A DNA stretch of 64,000 nucleotides from an uncultured Gammaproteobacteria bacterium (GTDB lineage Bacteria; Pseudomonadota; Gammaproteobacteria; Arenicellales; JAANXG01): the NCBI GenBank assembly GCA_947259175.1, contig CAMYKW010000003.1, forward strand, positions 54,719 through 118,718, read 5' to 3'. A program made the position numbers and the translations under genes. Of the stretch, positions 27,238 through 35,269 are shown in pieces; position 1 is the first letter of the stretch; every line of letters begins with the position of its first letter. Under the pieces are notes generated by a model that ran no database searches, was not told where the DNA came from, and saw nothing but the letters and a program-made list of their open reading frames with translations.

Positions 27238-27356
27238 AAGCGGTTCCAGCCGCTTCGCATCGCTTCTCGCGCATTAACACAGCAAAGCCCTCCGGTCTCA
27301 CCTCCCACCGCCGCAAAGGATTAAAGACATCAGGGGCCGGGTTCTGCCCGGCCCCT
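27238..27356 (-). promoter_or_regulatory. hairpin-rich leader between the 82-aa gene and nrdJa
   Basis: On the minus strand this 260-base spacer contains a perfect 10-bp stem with TTCTG/CAGAA loop (27332-27356; arms AGGGGCCGGG and CCCGGCCCCT) and a 6-bp stem with six-base loop (27238-27255). The first could end the 82-aa gene transcript, though no U-run follows. Whether either controls nrdJa is unknown. No B12 box or NrdR box pair was identified. Confidence 0.4.
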
Positions 27357-27406
27357 CGAACCAATCGGTACATCCTTGTACCCACCTCGCGATGACGCAT
27401 CTCGAG

Positions 27407-27655
27407 TCATACAACTAATATCGCTTTCACTTGTTCGACAATGTGTTGCGAGCCATCCACTTCATAAGACAGATGTTCGAAATCATCACCCTTGACCAGT
27501 ATGCGCGGCGCCTTGCCGGTCAGCGGGTCCCGCAAGGCTCCGACGCGCCGTCGTATGCGGCGCGCCAGATACAACAACATCGCTTTCTCCATCGGATTCC
27601 CGACGAAACATGGATCCAGTTTGCGGCCGCCAATTTCGAAATTTACCGTTGCCAT
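27407..27655 (-). CDS. small hypothetical protein (82 aa)
   Basis: An 82-residue soluble protein (MATVNFEIGGRKLDP...) with balanced composition and a plausible alpha/beta pattern; no family recognised. ATG start at 27655. Its coding-like amino-acid use (few Ser/Cys runs, good strand/helix alternation) separates it from shadow frames here. It precedes the nrdJa leader on the same strand by 261 bases; a link with the reductase is unproven. Confidence 0.5.
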   Translation of the reverse strand: MATVNFEIGGRKLDPCFVGNPMEKAMLLYLARRIRRRVGALRDPLTGKAPRILVKGDDFEHLSYEVDGSQHIVEQVKAILVV

Positions 27656-28384
27656 CTACTCGATCGGGATTCCCGTCGAAGCCGAACACCACAGGCGCGC
27701 CGGCTCGCGCACCCCGGCGCAGACGACAAACGGCGCCGCGTGACGATAAATTGACATCGAAGGTCGACTGGTCCCGCACCGGCGCCGCTGCTTCAAACGT
27801 GGGTCTCCATGCTCCCTCCCCCTTGCGGGGGAGGGACTGAGACACTCCTTGTCACCGGGAGGAGTTGGTGCGAATTCATGAGTCGTCGCTGCGACGGACC
27901 TTAGCGGTCGAGACGGGACCCGCTCGGCGACCGATCGATTGCACGCCGATACGGAAGCGCAGCGGTACCTGCAAACGCTGCGGCCAAACTTTTGACCGTC
28001 AAAACCCTCCATCTCCCCTCCCCAAAATCACTCTCCTGGCAGGTGCGTTACTGCCAACGTCCGCGACCGTAGCTACAAGCGTTGAAAAACACTGGCGTCA
28101 ATCTCTACGTGCACAACCAAAAAACGCTATATATAGTGTTTTCCGTCAGCGCGAACCCAAACATAATGGGTTATCATGACTATCCGTATTGTTTCGAGAT
28201 AAACGGCATGTTTTATCCGACGGGCGGTTTTTTCTATATTTCTCAAGCTGTAAAGAAGGGGATTTCACTTCAATCACCGCCAATCACCCAGGCGCGTCCG
28301 TAGCGGCCAAGCAAATCGCGCCTCACTATCTATACTTTCCCTAGACGAATTTATTGTTCGCTTACCGAGCTGGAGATGACGCGG
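27656..28384. other. long intergenic region without supported genes
   Basis: 729 bases. Open frames here have the skewed Arg/Ser/Cys composition of non-coding GC-rich DNA. It contains a perfect 9-bp hairpin at 27814-27835 (arms CCCTCCCCC and GGGGGAGGG, loop TTGC), a C-rich run near 28010, and an AT-rich stretch at 28090-28240 that may hold promoter elements for the small gene at 28385. Confidence 0.55.
27814..27835. repeat. perfect hairpin in intergenic region
   Basis: Nine-base arms CCCTCCCCC and GGGGGAGGG around TTGC. Such C-rich spacer palindromes are often dispersed repeats in GC-rich genomes; no second copy occurs in this window. Confidence 0.55.
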
Positions 28385-28612
28385 ATGAGACTCAAGAGTA
28401 TGGTTGCTTTCGCCGCATGTGCTTTGACACTTAGCGCGGGCGCAACCGAACCTGCGGGCGAACAGGACAGGCGAAAAAATGCGCTGACCATGGACACGTG
28501 GTATCGCGTCGGCGTCACCAAGGCACAATCCGATGAACTGGAAAATATAGTCGCGGGGGCAATGACCACGCCGGTGACCACGAAACTGGTTTTCAACCTC
28601 CGCCGCCACTAA
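28385..28612 (+). CDS. small exported hypothetical protein
   Basis: 75 residues from ATG 28385, with GGAG nine bases upstream (an ATG at 28376 is too close to that site). The N-terminus (MRLKSMVAFAACALTLSAGA) is a signal peptide; the mature chain of about 55 residues is hydrophilic (RRKNALTMDTWYRVGVTK). No family recognised. It is followed 38 bases later by a clear intrinsic terminator, supporting a monocistronic transcript and therefore a real gene. Confidence 0.65.
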   Translation: MRLKSMVAFAACALTLSAGATEPAGEQDRRKNALTMDTWYRVGVTKAQSDELENIVAGAMTTPVTTKLVFNLRRH

Positions 28613-28649
28613 CCGCTTTCCCACCCGACCCCAAGACCCCCACCTGGAG

Positions 28650-28678
28650 CCGGACCCGAATACGAGTCCGGTTTTTTT
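28650..28678 (+). terminator. intrinsic terminator after the small exported protein gene
   Basis: Stem CCGGAC (28650-28655) and GTCCGG (28666-28671) around a 10-base loop, followed directly by seven T. Confidence 0.85.
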
Positions 28679-28701
28679 GTCCCGTAATGTCGCCCCTGAT
28701 C

Positions 28702-28707
28702 TATAAT
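28702..28707 (+). promoter_or_regulatory. candidate -10 box (TATAAT) for the Sel1/SPOR gene
   Basis: A consensus TATAAT between the upstream terminator and the next gene. The -35 is weak (TTGTCC at 28677-28682, spacing 19). Confidence 0.5.
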
Positions 28708-28726
28708 TCGCTGCACTGACGTTGAT

Positions 28727-30763
28727 ATGAGGTGTCGCACCGCCGTCATCATGAATCTAAGGCCTGACCACAGGCGCTCATCCCGCTGCTTATTTCCAAA
28801 GATTCAAATGCCGAAACTCGGAGTGACCGCCGTCACCGTGGTCGCCACCGTCGTTGCCGCGCCCGGCTGGGCGCAAACGGCGCCTGCCACGCCTGTTGCC
28901 AAGCCGGTGGAACAACAATACACCGAAGCGTTTGAAAATTGGATGTTGTTGGCGATTGAGGGGGATGCGGAGGCGCAATTCAAGCTGGGTCTGCTGTATA
29001 GCGAGGGCAAGGGCGTTCCCAGAGATTACCGGCAAGCCGCCTTTTGGTATCGAAAGGGCGCAGAACAAGGCCATACCGGCGCACAGTACAACCTGGCGCA
29101 TCTTTATTGGGATGGTCGCGGTGTCGACAAAAATCCGCTGCAGGCTACCCATTGGTGGCGACAGGCGGCGCAGCGCGGTCATATGCTGGCGCAACAGTAT
29201 CTGGGTTACGCATATTACAAAGGCATCGGCGTCGACAAGGATCAACAAAAAGCGTTGCGCTGGTTTGGCGAGGCCGCCAAGGGTGGCGACCACCGCGCCA
29301 AAACGATGCTCGCCACCATCGAGCAGACCCTCGAGGCAGCGCCGAAACCGGAGCAGCAACAAACCGCGCCTGCCGTATCCGCCACGCAAGCCGCGCCAGC
29401 GGCACCAGACCATGCGCGCGACCCGGCGCCACAACCGGCCGGGGTCGCCGCCGCACCGGCGGCGGGATTCCCGTCCGCCGTCAGCGATCCCGTCGCCCAC
29501 GGGGACACCCCGCCCACGGCAGCTTCAGCAGTGGAGACCACGGGAACCGACGAGCGGGATGCATCCACTGCCGCCGCGGTTCACGTGCGCGAAGCGACAA
29601 CGCCGAGTGAGGTGACGCCCAGCGCCGCGGAAACAGATGGCGAACTCGGCGCGAGTCCCCACGCAACGCCATTAACCGCATCCCGCCTGACATCGACTGA
29701 CAGCACCACCGCCGGCGGTGGTGCTGAAGTCCCATCCCGGGCTGCTGTCGCGGAACCCGAGTCGCCACCACCGGGTGCCGATACCCCCAGCGGATCAATC
29801 AGCATGCCGCAGAGGGCCTCGGCCCGGACCGGAACGCACTCGGCTGAGGCGGTGTCACCCGAGTCCATTGTCGACAACGACCGCTGGTTGTTCTTACAAC
29901 CGCCTGAGTTTTTTACCCTGCAGTTGATCAGTGCACCCCGTCGCGCGACCGTGGATGCGTTCATTCGCCAAACCGGACTGACGGACAGCAGGTTATTGCG
30001 TACCCGGGTCAACGGCGAGCCATGGTGGTACCTGCTGTGGGGCAGCTACCCCGACATCGCGCAGGCCAACGCGGCGGCGGCTGCGTCAACGCTGGCACAG
30101 ACCCGCGTATGGATTCGCCGTTTCGGCGCGCTGCAGGAAAATCGCTGCAAGAACCTTGCCGCCACCGGGTTATCCGAATTCTGTGACGGTCCCGGGGCAA
30201 GAGCAGCCACCGTGGGAACGCCACCGCTGACGGCTACCGACACACCGGACACGGTCCCGGACGAACGGCCCGCCGCCGCCGGCAGTCAATCCGTGGCGAC
30301 CGCACCGGCGGCCCCTTCCCCGGCAGTCGAACCTCGCGGGTCCACGACGCAACCGGCTTTTGTGGCGGTTCCGCAAGCCGCCTCCCCCGAACAGGAGTCC
30401 AGCGTCATGGACGTGCGCCACGATGACAATGCCTGGTTGTTTGCGCAGCCGGAGGACTATTACACCGTGCAGCTCATCAGCGTGCCCGATCAATCGCAAA
30501 TCGCGCGCTTTCTCCACGACCACGAGCTCCAGGACAAGGCGATTTACTACACAACCCGACGCGAACAACGAGATTGGTATTTTGCGATCTACGGATCACA
30601 TCCGGACTTGGAAGCGGCGACGCGAGCCACCAAGGCGTTGCCGGTGGCCTCCGGTTCGGTATGGATTAGACAATTCGACGCCATACAAAAACGACAATGC
30701 CAGGTCGCTCACCAGTTACCCGAAGACCTATTCGAGACACTTGACTACTATTGCAGACCCTAA
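28727..30763 (+). CDS. periplasmic Sel1-repeat protein with two SPOR domains
   Basis: Up to 678 residues. A signal peptide ends at Ala-Gln-Thr (about residue 51); three Sel1 repeats follow (about 83-190; LGLLYSEGKGVPRDYRQA, YWDGRGVDKNPLQ, YYKGIGVDKDQQK), then a Pro/Ala/Thr-rich linker of about 190 residues, a SPOR-like domain (about 383-477), a second linker and another SPOR-like domain (about 565-658). The two SPOR copies share WLF-QP-(FY)-T-QLIS and WIR-F-A-Q--(RK)C. SPOR domains bind denuded peptidoglycan at division septa, so an envelope or division role like DamX is likely. The start is uncertain: 28751 or 28808 would place the signal peptide at the very N-terminus. The stop overlaps the convergent MFS gene by 4 bases. 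Confidence 0.75.
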   Translation: MRCRTAVIMNLRPDHRRSSRCLFPKIQMPKLGVTAVTVVATVVAAPGWAQTAPATPVAKPVEQQYTEAFENWMLLAIEGDAEAQFKLGLLYSEGKGVPRDYRQAAFWYRKGAEQGHTGAQYNLAHLYWDGRGVDKNPLQATHWWRQAAQRGHMLAQQYLGYAYYKGIGVDKDQQKALRWFGEAAKGGDHRAKTMLATIEQTLEAAPKPEQQQTAPAVSATQAAPAAPDHARDPAPQPAGVAAAPAAGFPSAVSDPVAHGDTPPTAASAVETTGTDERDASTAAAVHVREATTPSEVTPSAAETDGELGASPHATPLTASRLTSTDSTTAGGGAEVPSRAAVAEPESPPPGADTPSGSISMPQRASARTGTHSAEAVSPESIVDNDRWLFLQPPEFFTLQLISAPRRATVDAFIRQTGLTDSRLLRTRVNGEPWWYLLWGSYPDIAQANAAAAASTLAQTRVWIRRFGALQENRCKNLAATGLSEFCDGPGARAATVGTPPLTATDTPDTVPDERPAAAGSQSVATAPAAPSPAVEPRGSTTQPAFVAVPQAASPEQESSVMDVRHDDNAWLFAQPEDYYTVQLISVPDQSQIARFLHDHELQDKAIYYTTRREQRDWYFAIYGSHPDLEAATRATKALPVASGSVWIRQFDAIQKRQCQVAHQLPEDLFETLDYYCRP

Positions 30764-31974
30764 GGCGGCGCCTCACTGATACGGCCTTCGAATTCGGCCG
30801 TCCCCGGGCGTGGCAGCCAGATAGCGGCGCTCAGCGCCGCGAACGCGCACAACGACAGCGAGACGAACAACCAGTAAAACTCACCGGTGGCTTTCGCTAC
30901 AAATGCGACCAGTTGAATTGCGAGCGGCGCAACCCCGAAGGCAAGAACAAATTTCAATCCAAACACCAGACCGTGTCGCTTGAGCGGCGTATAGGCGGCA
31001 AGCAACATATTCTCCGCAGGCAACGCACCGACATTCGCCATTACCATGAACATGGCGACCACGACCAGTTGAATACCCCCCGAACTCGCCGCCAGCCACA
31101 ACAGTGGAGCCTGCAAAAGAAGAGCGCCCAAATATACGTATTTGAGCGGATGGCGATCCGCGAGATGTCCTCCCAGCAACTGCATCAGCCCCGCGGCTGT
31201 ATAAACCGCCGCTACCAGCATGCCGATACCAAATGCCCCGTCACCGGCCAGCCCATCGTGACGCAATTCAAATGTCTTGGGCAGTGCAGTTTGCGTGCTG
31301 TTATAAATCAAGGACGCAAAGAACATGGTTACTAAAAGCACTGCGAACACGCGCACGCGGTCTTCACGACTGGGTTGTTCAACTTTCTCGGTGTAACCGG
31401 TCTCGTCGCTGATTTTTCCGCGCAGCAAATACCGAAGCAGTACGACGCCGGTGCCCGCACACATCAGTCCGGGAACGATAAATGCCGCCCGCCAACTGAC
31501 CAGATCGATCAATGCGCCGGCGGTGATGCCCGCGACCGCCGTACCCAGGGAACCGAAGATGCCGTTGAAACCCAGCGCCTTACCCTTGTTGGCCCCGGCG
31601 CTGCGCACCAGCCATGGGATCCCCACCGGATGATAGATAGATGCGAACAGGCCGATACCGGTCAGCGCCAGGAGCAGGGTAAAGCGCGAATCGGCAAAGC
31701 CAGCGGCTATGGAACAGACTCCCATGCCAATAAAAAAGATCGCCATCATCGACGATGCGCCGATACGATCGCCCAGCATCCCGGCGGGTAGCGCCGCTGC
31801 ACCGATCATCAGTGCACCCAGGGTCCACAATTCCAGCAGGTCGTGATACGGCATCCGCCAGTCGACTTCCAGCGCCAGTATGATCACGAAATAAAATGCC
31901 ATGCACAGATGGATATACAGATGGCCGAGACACGAAAAGACAACCACCGGCAGGGATGACTGGTTGTTGTGCAT
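30760..31974 (-). CDS. major facilitator superfamily transporter
   Basis: 404 residues with about 12 hydrophobic helices. The loop between helices 2 and 3 has GMLGDRIGASS, the MFS signature, and ALTGIGLFASIYHPVGIPWL resembles helix 4 of fosmidomycin/cyanate-type carriers. C-terminal LGGHLADRHPLKYVYLG repeats the signature in the second half. Direction (uptake or efflux) and substrate cannot be assigned. No operon partner: the nearest same-strand gene is 216 bases upstream past a MITE. Confidence 0.85.
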   Translation of the reverse strand: MHNNQSSLPVVVFSCLGHLYIHLCMAFYFVIILALEVDWRMPYHDLLELWTLGALMIGAAALPAGMLGDRIGASSMMAIFFIGMGVCSIAAGFADSRFTLLLALTGIGLFASIYHPVGIPWLVRSAGANKGKALGFNGIFGSLGTAVAGITAGALIDLVSWRAAFIVPGLMCAGTGVVLLRYLLRGKISDETGYTEKVEQPSREDRVRVFAVLLVTMFFASLIYNSTQTALPKTFELRHDGLAGDGAFGIGMLVAAVYTAAGLMQLLGGHLADRHPLKYVYLGALLLQAPLLWLAASSGGIQLVVVAMFMVMANVGALPAENMLLAAYTPLKRHGLVFGLKFVLAFGVAPLAIQLVAFVAKATGEFYWLFVSLSLCAFAALSAAIWLPRPGTAEFEGRISEAPP

Positions 31975-32145
31975 GGATGGATGTGCGGACGCGGATTTCC
32001 GAAATAGAAGAATCCGTATTCTATCTTTTCCGCGGGGGTTTCGCTCGTAGCAATAATCGAATTACGAATCGATCACGGAATGAGCGCTGACCCGACTCGG
32101 CGCAAAGGCGGCGCTCGAGCACGATGATGGCAGTCGTTTGAATTT

Positions 32146-32178
32146 TTAGGGACGCTCTGACAATCAGAGGATCGTTAG
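32146..32178. mobile_element. IS5-like MITE, short form (25 bp) with TTAG target duplication
   Basis: Core 32150-32174 (GGACGCTCTGA, CAA, TCAGAGGATCG) is flanked by TTAG on both sides (32146-32149 and 32175-32178). It differs from the copy at 4953 at three bases. It lies 13 bases beyond the stop of the small gene at 32191. Confidence 0.75.
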
Positions 32179-32190
32179 ATTGAAGCGCGG

Positions 32191-32466
32191 CTAGCGCTCG
32201 AGGCGCAAGGCGTCGGGGTGGGTCTCTATGAAATGATGCAGGACTTTCTTCAATTGACCCGCGCGACCTCCATCGTGCTGCTGCAACGCCATCTCGATGT
32301 CGTCCATGATCATGCGCTGGATCTTGAACACCCCGCCCTGCTCGTGCAACAGTTCCTCGGCCAGCAGTATGGCGGACATGCCCGAAATGTGTTCGTGGTC
32401 GGCGATCGCCTTGATTTCCTCCTTGGTGAAATCACACATTTCTAGACAGTCTTTGTAAGTCAACAT
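32191..32466 (-). CDS. small hypothetical protein, helical
   Basis: 91 residues from Met 32466 (MLTYKDCLEMCDFTKEEIKA), almost entirely helical: AIADHEHISGMSAILLAEEL and DIEMALQQHDGGRAGQLKKV. Contains Cys7 and Cys11. No family name can be given, but the start after about 27 unrelated upstream codons gives a well-composed protein. It lies downstream (same strand) of sat by 222 bases... more precisely its own start is 222 bases before the sat stop, so the two are read in the order sat then this gene. Confidence 0.55.
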   Translation of the reverse strand: MLTYKDCLEMCDFTKEEIKAIADHEHISGMSAILLAEELLHEQGGVFKIQRMIMDDIEMALQQHDGGRAGQLKKVLHHFIETHPDALRLER

Positions 32467-32688
32467 CGCACACGCCTCTGCCGCGCACCCCACACCGTTG
32501 GTAAACGTTTTCGTTTTTGTTTTGCGTATTATACCAACGCCCAACAACAGCGCCTAACGATTGCCGACGTGGGGAACCAGCGCTGGGACGACCGGTCGCA
32601 ACGACGCCGAACCGTCTGCGTCCCTGCCGAAATAAGCGGTTCCCCCTCGCCGCCGCGCCGACACTCGACGTTGTGGCGCGATGCTAGC

Positions 32689-33879
32689 CTAGGCCGCCTG
32701 GCTCCGGTAGTAGTCCATCAGGATCTCGGCCACTTCCGGACGCGAGAACTCCGGCGGCGGGGCGATGCCCTGACCCAACATCTCCCGCACCTTGGTGCCC
32801 GACAGCAGCACGAAATCCTCTTTGGAATGGTCCGGTGCGTCGCGCATCATCACCACTTTGTTCAGCTTGCGAGAATAGGCGGTGTGGTCGGCGCGGAATA
32901 TCTGAATCTGCAAAGCGCCTTCCGGTACCTCGTCGTCAAAAATCGTCTGTGCATCGAACGCGCCATAGTAGTCGCCGACGCCCGCGTGGTCACGACCAAT
33001 AATAAAATCTGTAGCGCCCATGTTCTGCCGGAATATGGCGTGCAACACCGCCTCCCGCGGACCTGCGTACAGCATGTCGAAGCCGTAACCGCTGATCATC
33101 ACCGAGTTGGGTGGGAAATACAGCTCGACCATCTTGCGGATAGCGGCATCGCGCACCGGTGCCGGGATGTCACCGGGCTTGAGCTTACCCAGCAACATGT
33201 GGATGACGACGCCGTCGGCGCCCACCGCCTCCATCGCCATCTTGCACAACTCTTCGTGGGCACGATGCATCGGGTTGCGGGTTTGAAAAGCAACCACCCT
33301 CTCCCAACCGTGCTCCTGGATTTCGTTGCGGATCTCTACGGCGGTGCGGAAGGTGTCGGGAAATTCATTCTGGAAATAGCTGAAATCCAACACCTGGATC
33401 GGCCCGGAAACGCAGTACCTGCCCAGCGACACAAAGGTGGCGAACCCGGGATGTTCCGCATCGGTGGTGCCGAAGATTTTTTCCGCCATAAAATGGATCT
33501 CATCTTCGGAGAACTCCTCGATGGCCTCAACTTCCATCACCGCCAGCACAGGATTTTCTTCGACGTTGGGGTCGCGCAGGGCGATGCGCTTGGCGCCATT
33601 AATGCCGTCGATATTGTCGGTGAGATTGAGAACCGGTACCGGCCAGAACAGGCCATCCATGGTGCGCATGCTCTCACACGTCAATAGTGCATCGGCCTTG
33701 TTCATAAATCCCTGCAGCGGATTGAAATAACCGCCGCCGAGCATCACCGCATTCGCTGAGGCCGCGGAATTGATTAACAACTGCGGCAATTCCAAGGCTT
33801 CATGCGCCAGCGCTCGGTGCTGTTCCGGATCGTAGACGAATAAGGGATTGAGAGAATCGGAACCGTGGGGCTTGATCAT
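32689..33879 (-). CDS. sat: sulfate adenylyltransferase, Sat type
   Basis: 396-residue ATP sulfurylase of the homomeric Sat type used dissimilatorily by sulfur oxidisers and sulfate reducers. The nucleotide-binding motif QTRNPMHRAHEELC (about 196-209, with the Gln-X-Arg-Asn-Pro and His-X2-His parts) and the C-terminal GRDHAGVGDYYGAFDAQ are complete. In sulfur oxidisers it makes ATP and sulfate from APS and PPi after AprAB. No aprAB, dsr or APS kinase gene is adjacent, and there is no fused kinase domain. The start ATG at 33879 has AGGAGAAAG upstream. Direction of the reaction is inferred from the overall gene set, not shown. Confidence 0.92.
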   Translation of the reverse strand: MIKPHGSDSLNPLFVYDPEQHRALAHEALELPQLLINSAASANAVMLGGGYFNPLQGFMNKADALLTCESMRTMDGLFWPVPVLNLTDNIDGINGAKRIALRDPNVEENPVLAVMEVEAIEEFSEDEIHFMAEKIFGTTDAEHPGFATFVSLGRYCVSGPIQVLDFSYFQNEFPDTFRTAVEIRNEIQEHGWERVVAFQTRNPMHRAHEELCKMAMEAVGADGVVIHMLLGKLKPGDIPAPVRDAAIRKMVELYFPPNSVMISGYGFDMLYAGPREAVLHAIFRQNMGATDFIIGRDHAGVGDYYGAFDAQTIFDDEVPEGALQIQIFRADHTAYSRKLNKVVMMRDAPDHSKEDFVLLSGTKVREMLGQGIAPPPEFSRPEVAEILMDYYRSQAA

Positions 33880-34033
33880 ACCTGCTTTCTCCTACGCCGT
33901 ATCTGGGAAATTCGAGGATTATTTTTGCTATTGCAAGGGGGGCACGAAAATACCTCACAATGGGCGCCGCTAACAGAATAGCGGCACTAAAATATCTGAT
34001 TCGCGGATAAGTATAATTGGTAAGCGGGGGAAA

Positions 34034-35110
34034 TTAGGAATAGGCTGCGGCCGGTTGCGCCGCGCGGCGCCTGCGTACAGCGTCGGCGAGTTGCTCCAGC
34101 AGCGGTGCCGTATCGTCCCAACCGATGCATGCATCGGTAATGCTTTGCCCGTAGGTCAACGGCTGACCAGGCACCACGTCCTGACGGCCCTCGACCAGGT
34201 GGCTTTCAATCATCACCCCGATGATACGGCGTTCGCCGCCGGCAATCTGTGCGGCGACATCCGCAGCGACTTCGCACTGCCGCGGCGGCAGTTTGCGGCT
34301 GTTCGCGTGGCTGAAATCAATCATGATATTCGCGGTTAACCCGGCGGCTTCCAGTTCCTGCGCGGCCTGTCGCACATGACCGGCATCGTAATTGGGCTCG
34401 GTGCCGCCGCGCAGAATCACATGGCAGTCTTCATTGCCGGTGGTAGAGAATATCGCAGTGCGGCCCTCCTTGGTCACCGACAGAAAATGATGCGGCCGCA
34501 TCGCTGCGGCGACGGCATCCACGGCGATTTTGAGTGTGCCGTCGGTACCGTTCTTGAAGCCGACCGGACAGGACAAACCGGACGACAGCTCGCGGTGACC
34601 CTGACTCTCCGTCGTGCGCGCGCCGATCGCCCCCCAGCTGACGAGGTCCGCCACGTATTGCGGCGAGATCAGATCCAGGTACTCGGTACCAGCGGGCACA
34701 CCTAATTCATTGATATGCAACAACAGCTCGCGGGCGAGGCGCAGCCCTTTATTGATGTGGAAGCTTTCGTCCAGATCCGGATCGTTGATCAGCCCCTTCC
34801 AACCAACTATTGTCCGGGGTTTTTCGAAATACACTCGCATCACCAGCAGTAGATCGTCGCCCAGCCGGTCATGCATCGCAGCCAGGCGACCAGCGTAGTC
34901 CCGCGCGGCGACCACGTCGTGGATCGAGCATGGACCCACCACCACCAGCAGCCGATCGTCACGCCCATGGAGGATCTCGTGAATCGTCCGGCGCGTCGTG
35001 TAGACCACCTCCGCCGCCTTGTCGGTAATCGGATACTGTTCGTGAACTTGGGCCGGTGAGATGAGTTCTTTGGTCTCCCGGATGCGCAGGTCGTCGGTCT
35101 TATGGGTCAT
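34034..35110 (-). CDS. aroG: 3-deoxy-7-phosphoheptulonate (DAHP) synthase, class I
   Basis: 358 residues; condenses PEP and erythrose 4-phosphate in the first step of the shikimate pathway. Class I AroF/G/H signatures: LLVVVGPCSIHDVVAARDYA (about 54-73), YFEKPRTIVGWKGLINDPDL (94-113), GARTTESQGHRELSSGLSCP (160-179) and HVILRGGTEPNYDAGHV. Which aromatic amino acid inhibits it cannot be told, so the G in the symbol is nominal. It lies divergent from ppk1, with 159 bases between the starts. Sat follows on the same strand after 154 bases with a short hairpin near 33968. Confidence 0.93.
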   Translation of the reverse strand: MTHKTDDLRIRETKELISPAQVHEQYPITDKAAEVVYTTRRTIHEILHGRDDRLLVVVGPCSIHDVVAARDYAGRLAAMHDRLGDDLLLVMRVYFEKPRTIVGWKGLINDPDLDESFHINKGLRLARELLLHINELGVPAGTEYLDLISPQYVADLVSWGAIGARTTESQGHRELSSGLSCPVGFKNGTDGTLKIAVDAVAAAMRPHHFLSVTKEGRTAIFSTTGNEDCHVILRGGTEPNYDAGHVRQAAQELEAAGLTANIMIDFSHANSRKLPPRQCEVAADVAAQIAGGERRIIGVMIESHLVEGRQDVVPGQPLTYGQSITDACIGWDDTAPLLEQLADAVRRRRAAQPAAAYS

Positions 35111-35269
35111 GGAAACGCAGTCAAATCGTCGTGCCGTGGGATTCTACTCGAAATACCAGGTTTTTATCGAGTTTCGCGGCGGGCGGCGACTGTCTTGCGT
35201 TATCGCAACCCGCAACCCGCGCCCGTCGTGTACACTTGAATCTCTTACGGCAAACAATATCCCCGGATC

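Noticed and set aside
27164..27400. Minus-strand 78-codon frame in the nrdJa leader
   Set aside because: Arg-rich, spans strong hairpins, and has no ribosome site or similarity.
27146..27406. Cobalamin riboswitch upstream of nrdJa
   Set aside because: The leader has hairpins, but the B12 box and the conserved core segments are not present on the minus strand.
32569..33687. Plus-strand frame (372 codons) opposite sat
   Set aside because: Complement of the conserved sat gene; His/Arg-rich with no recognisable motif.
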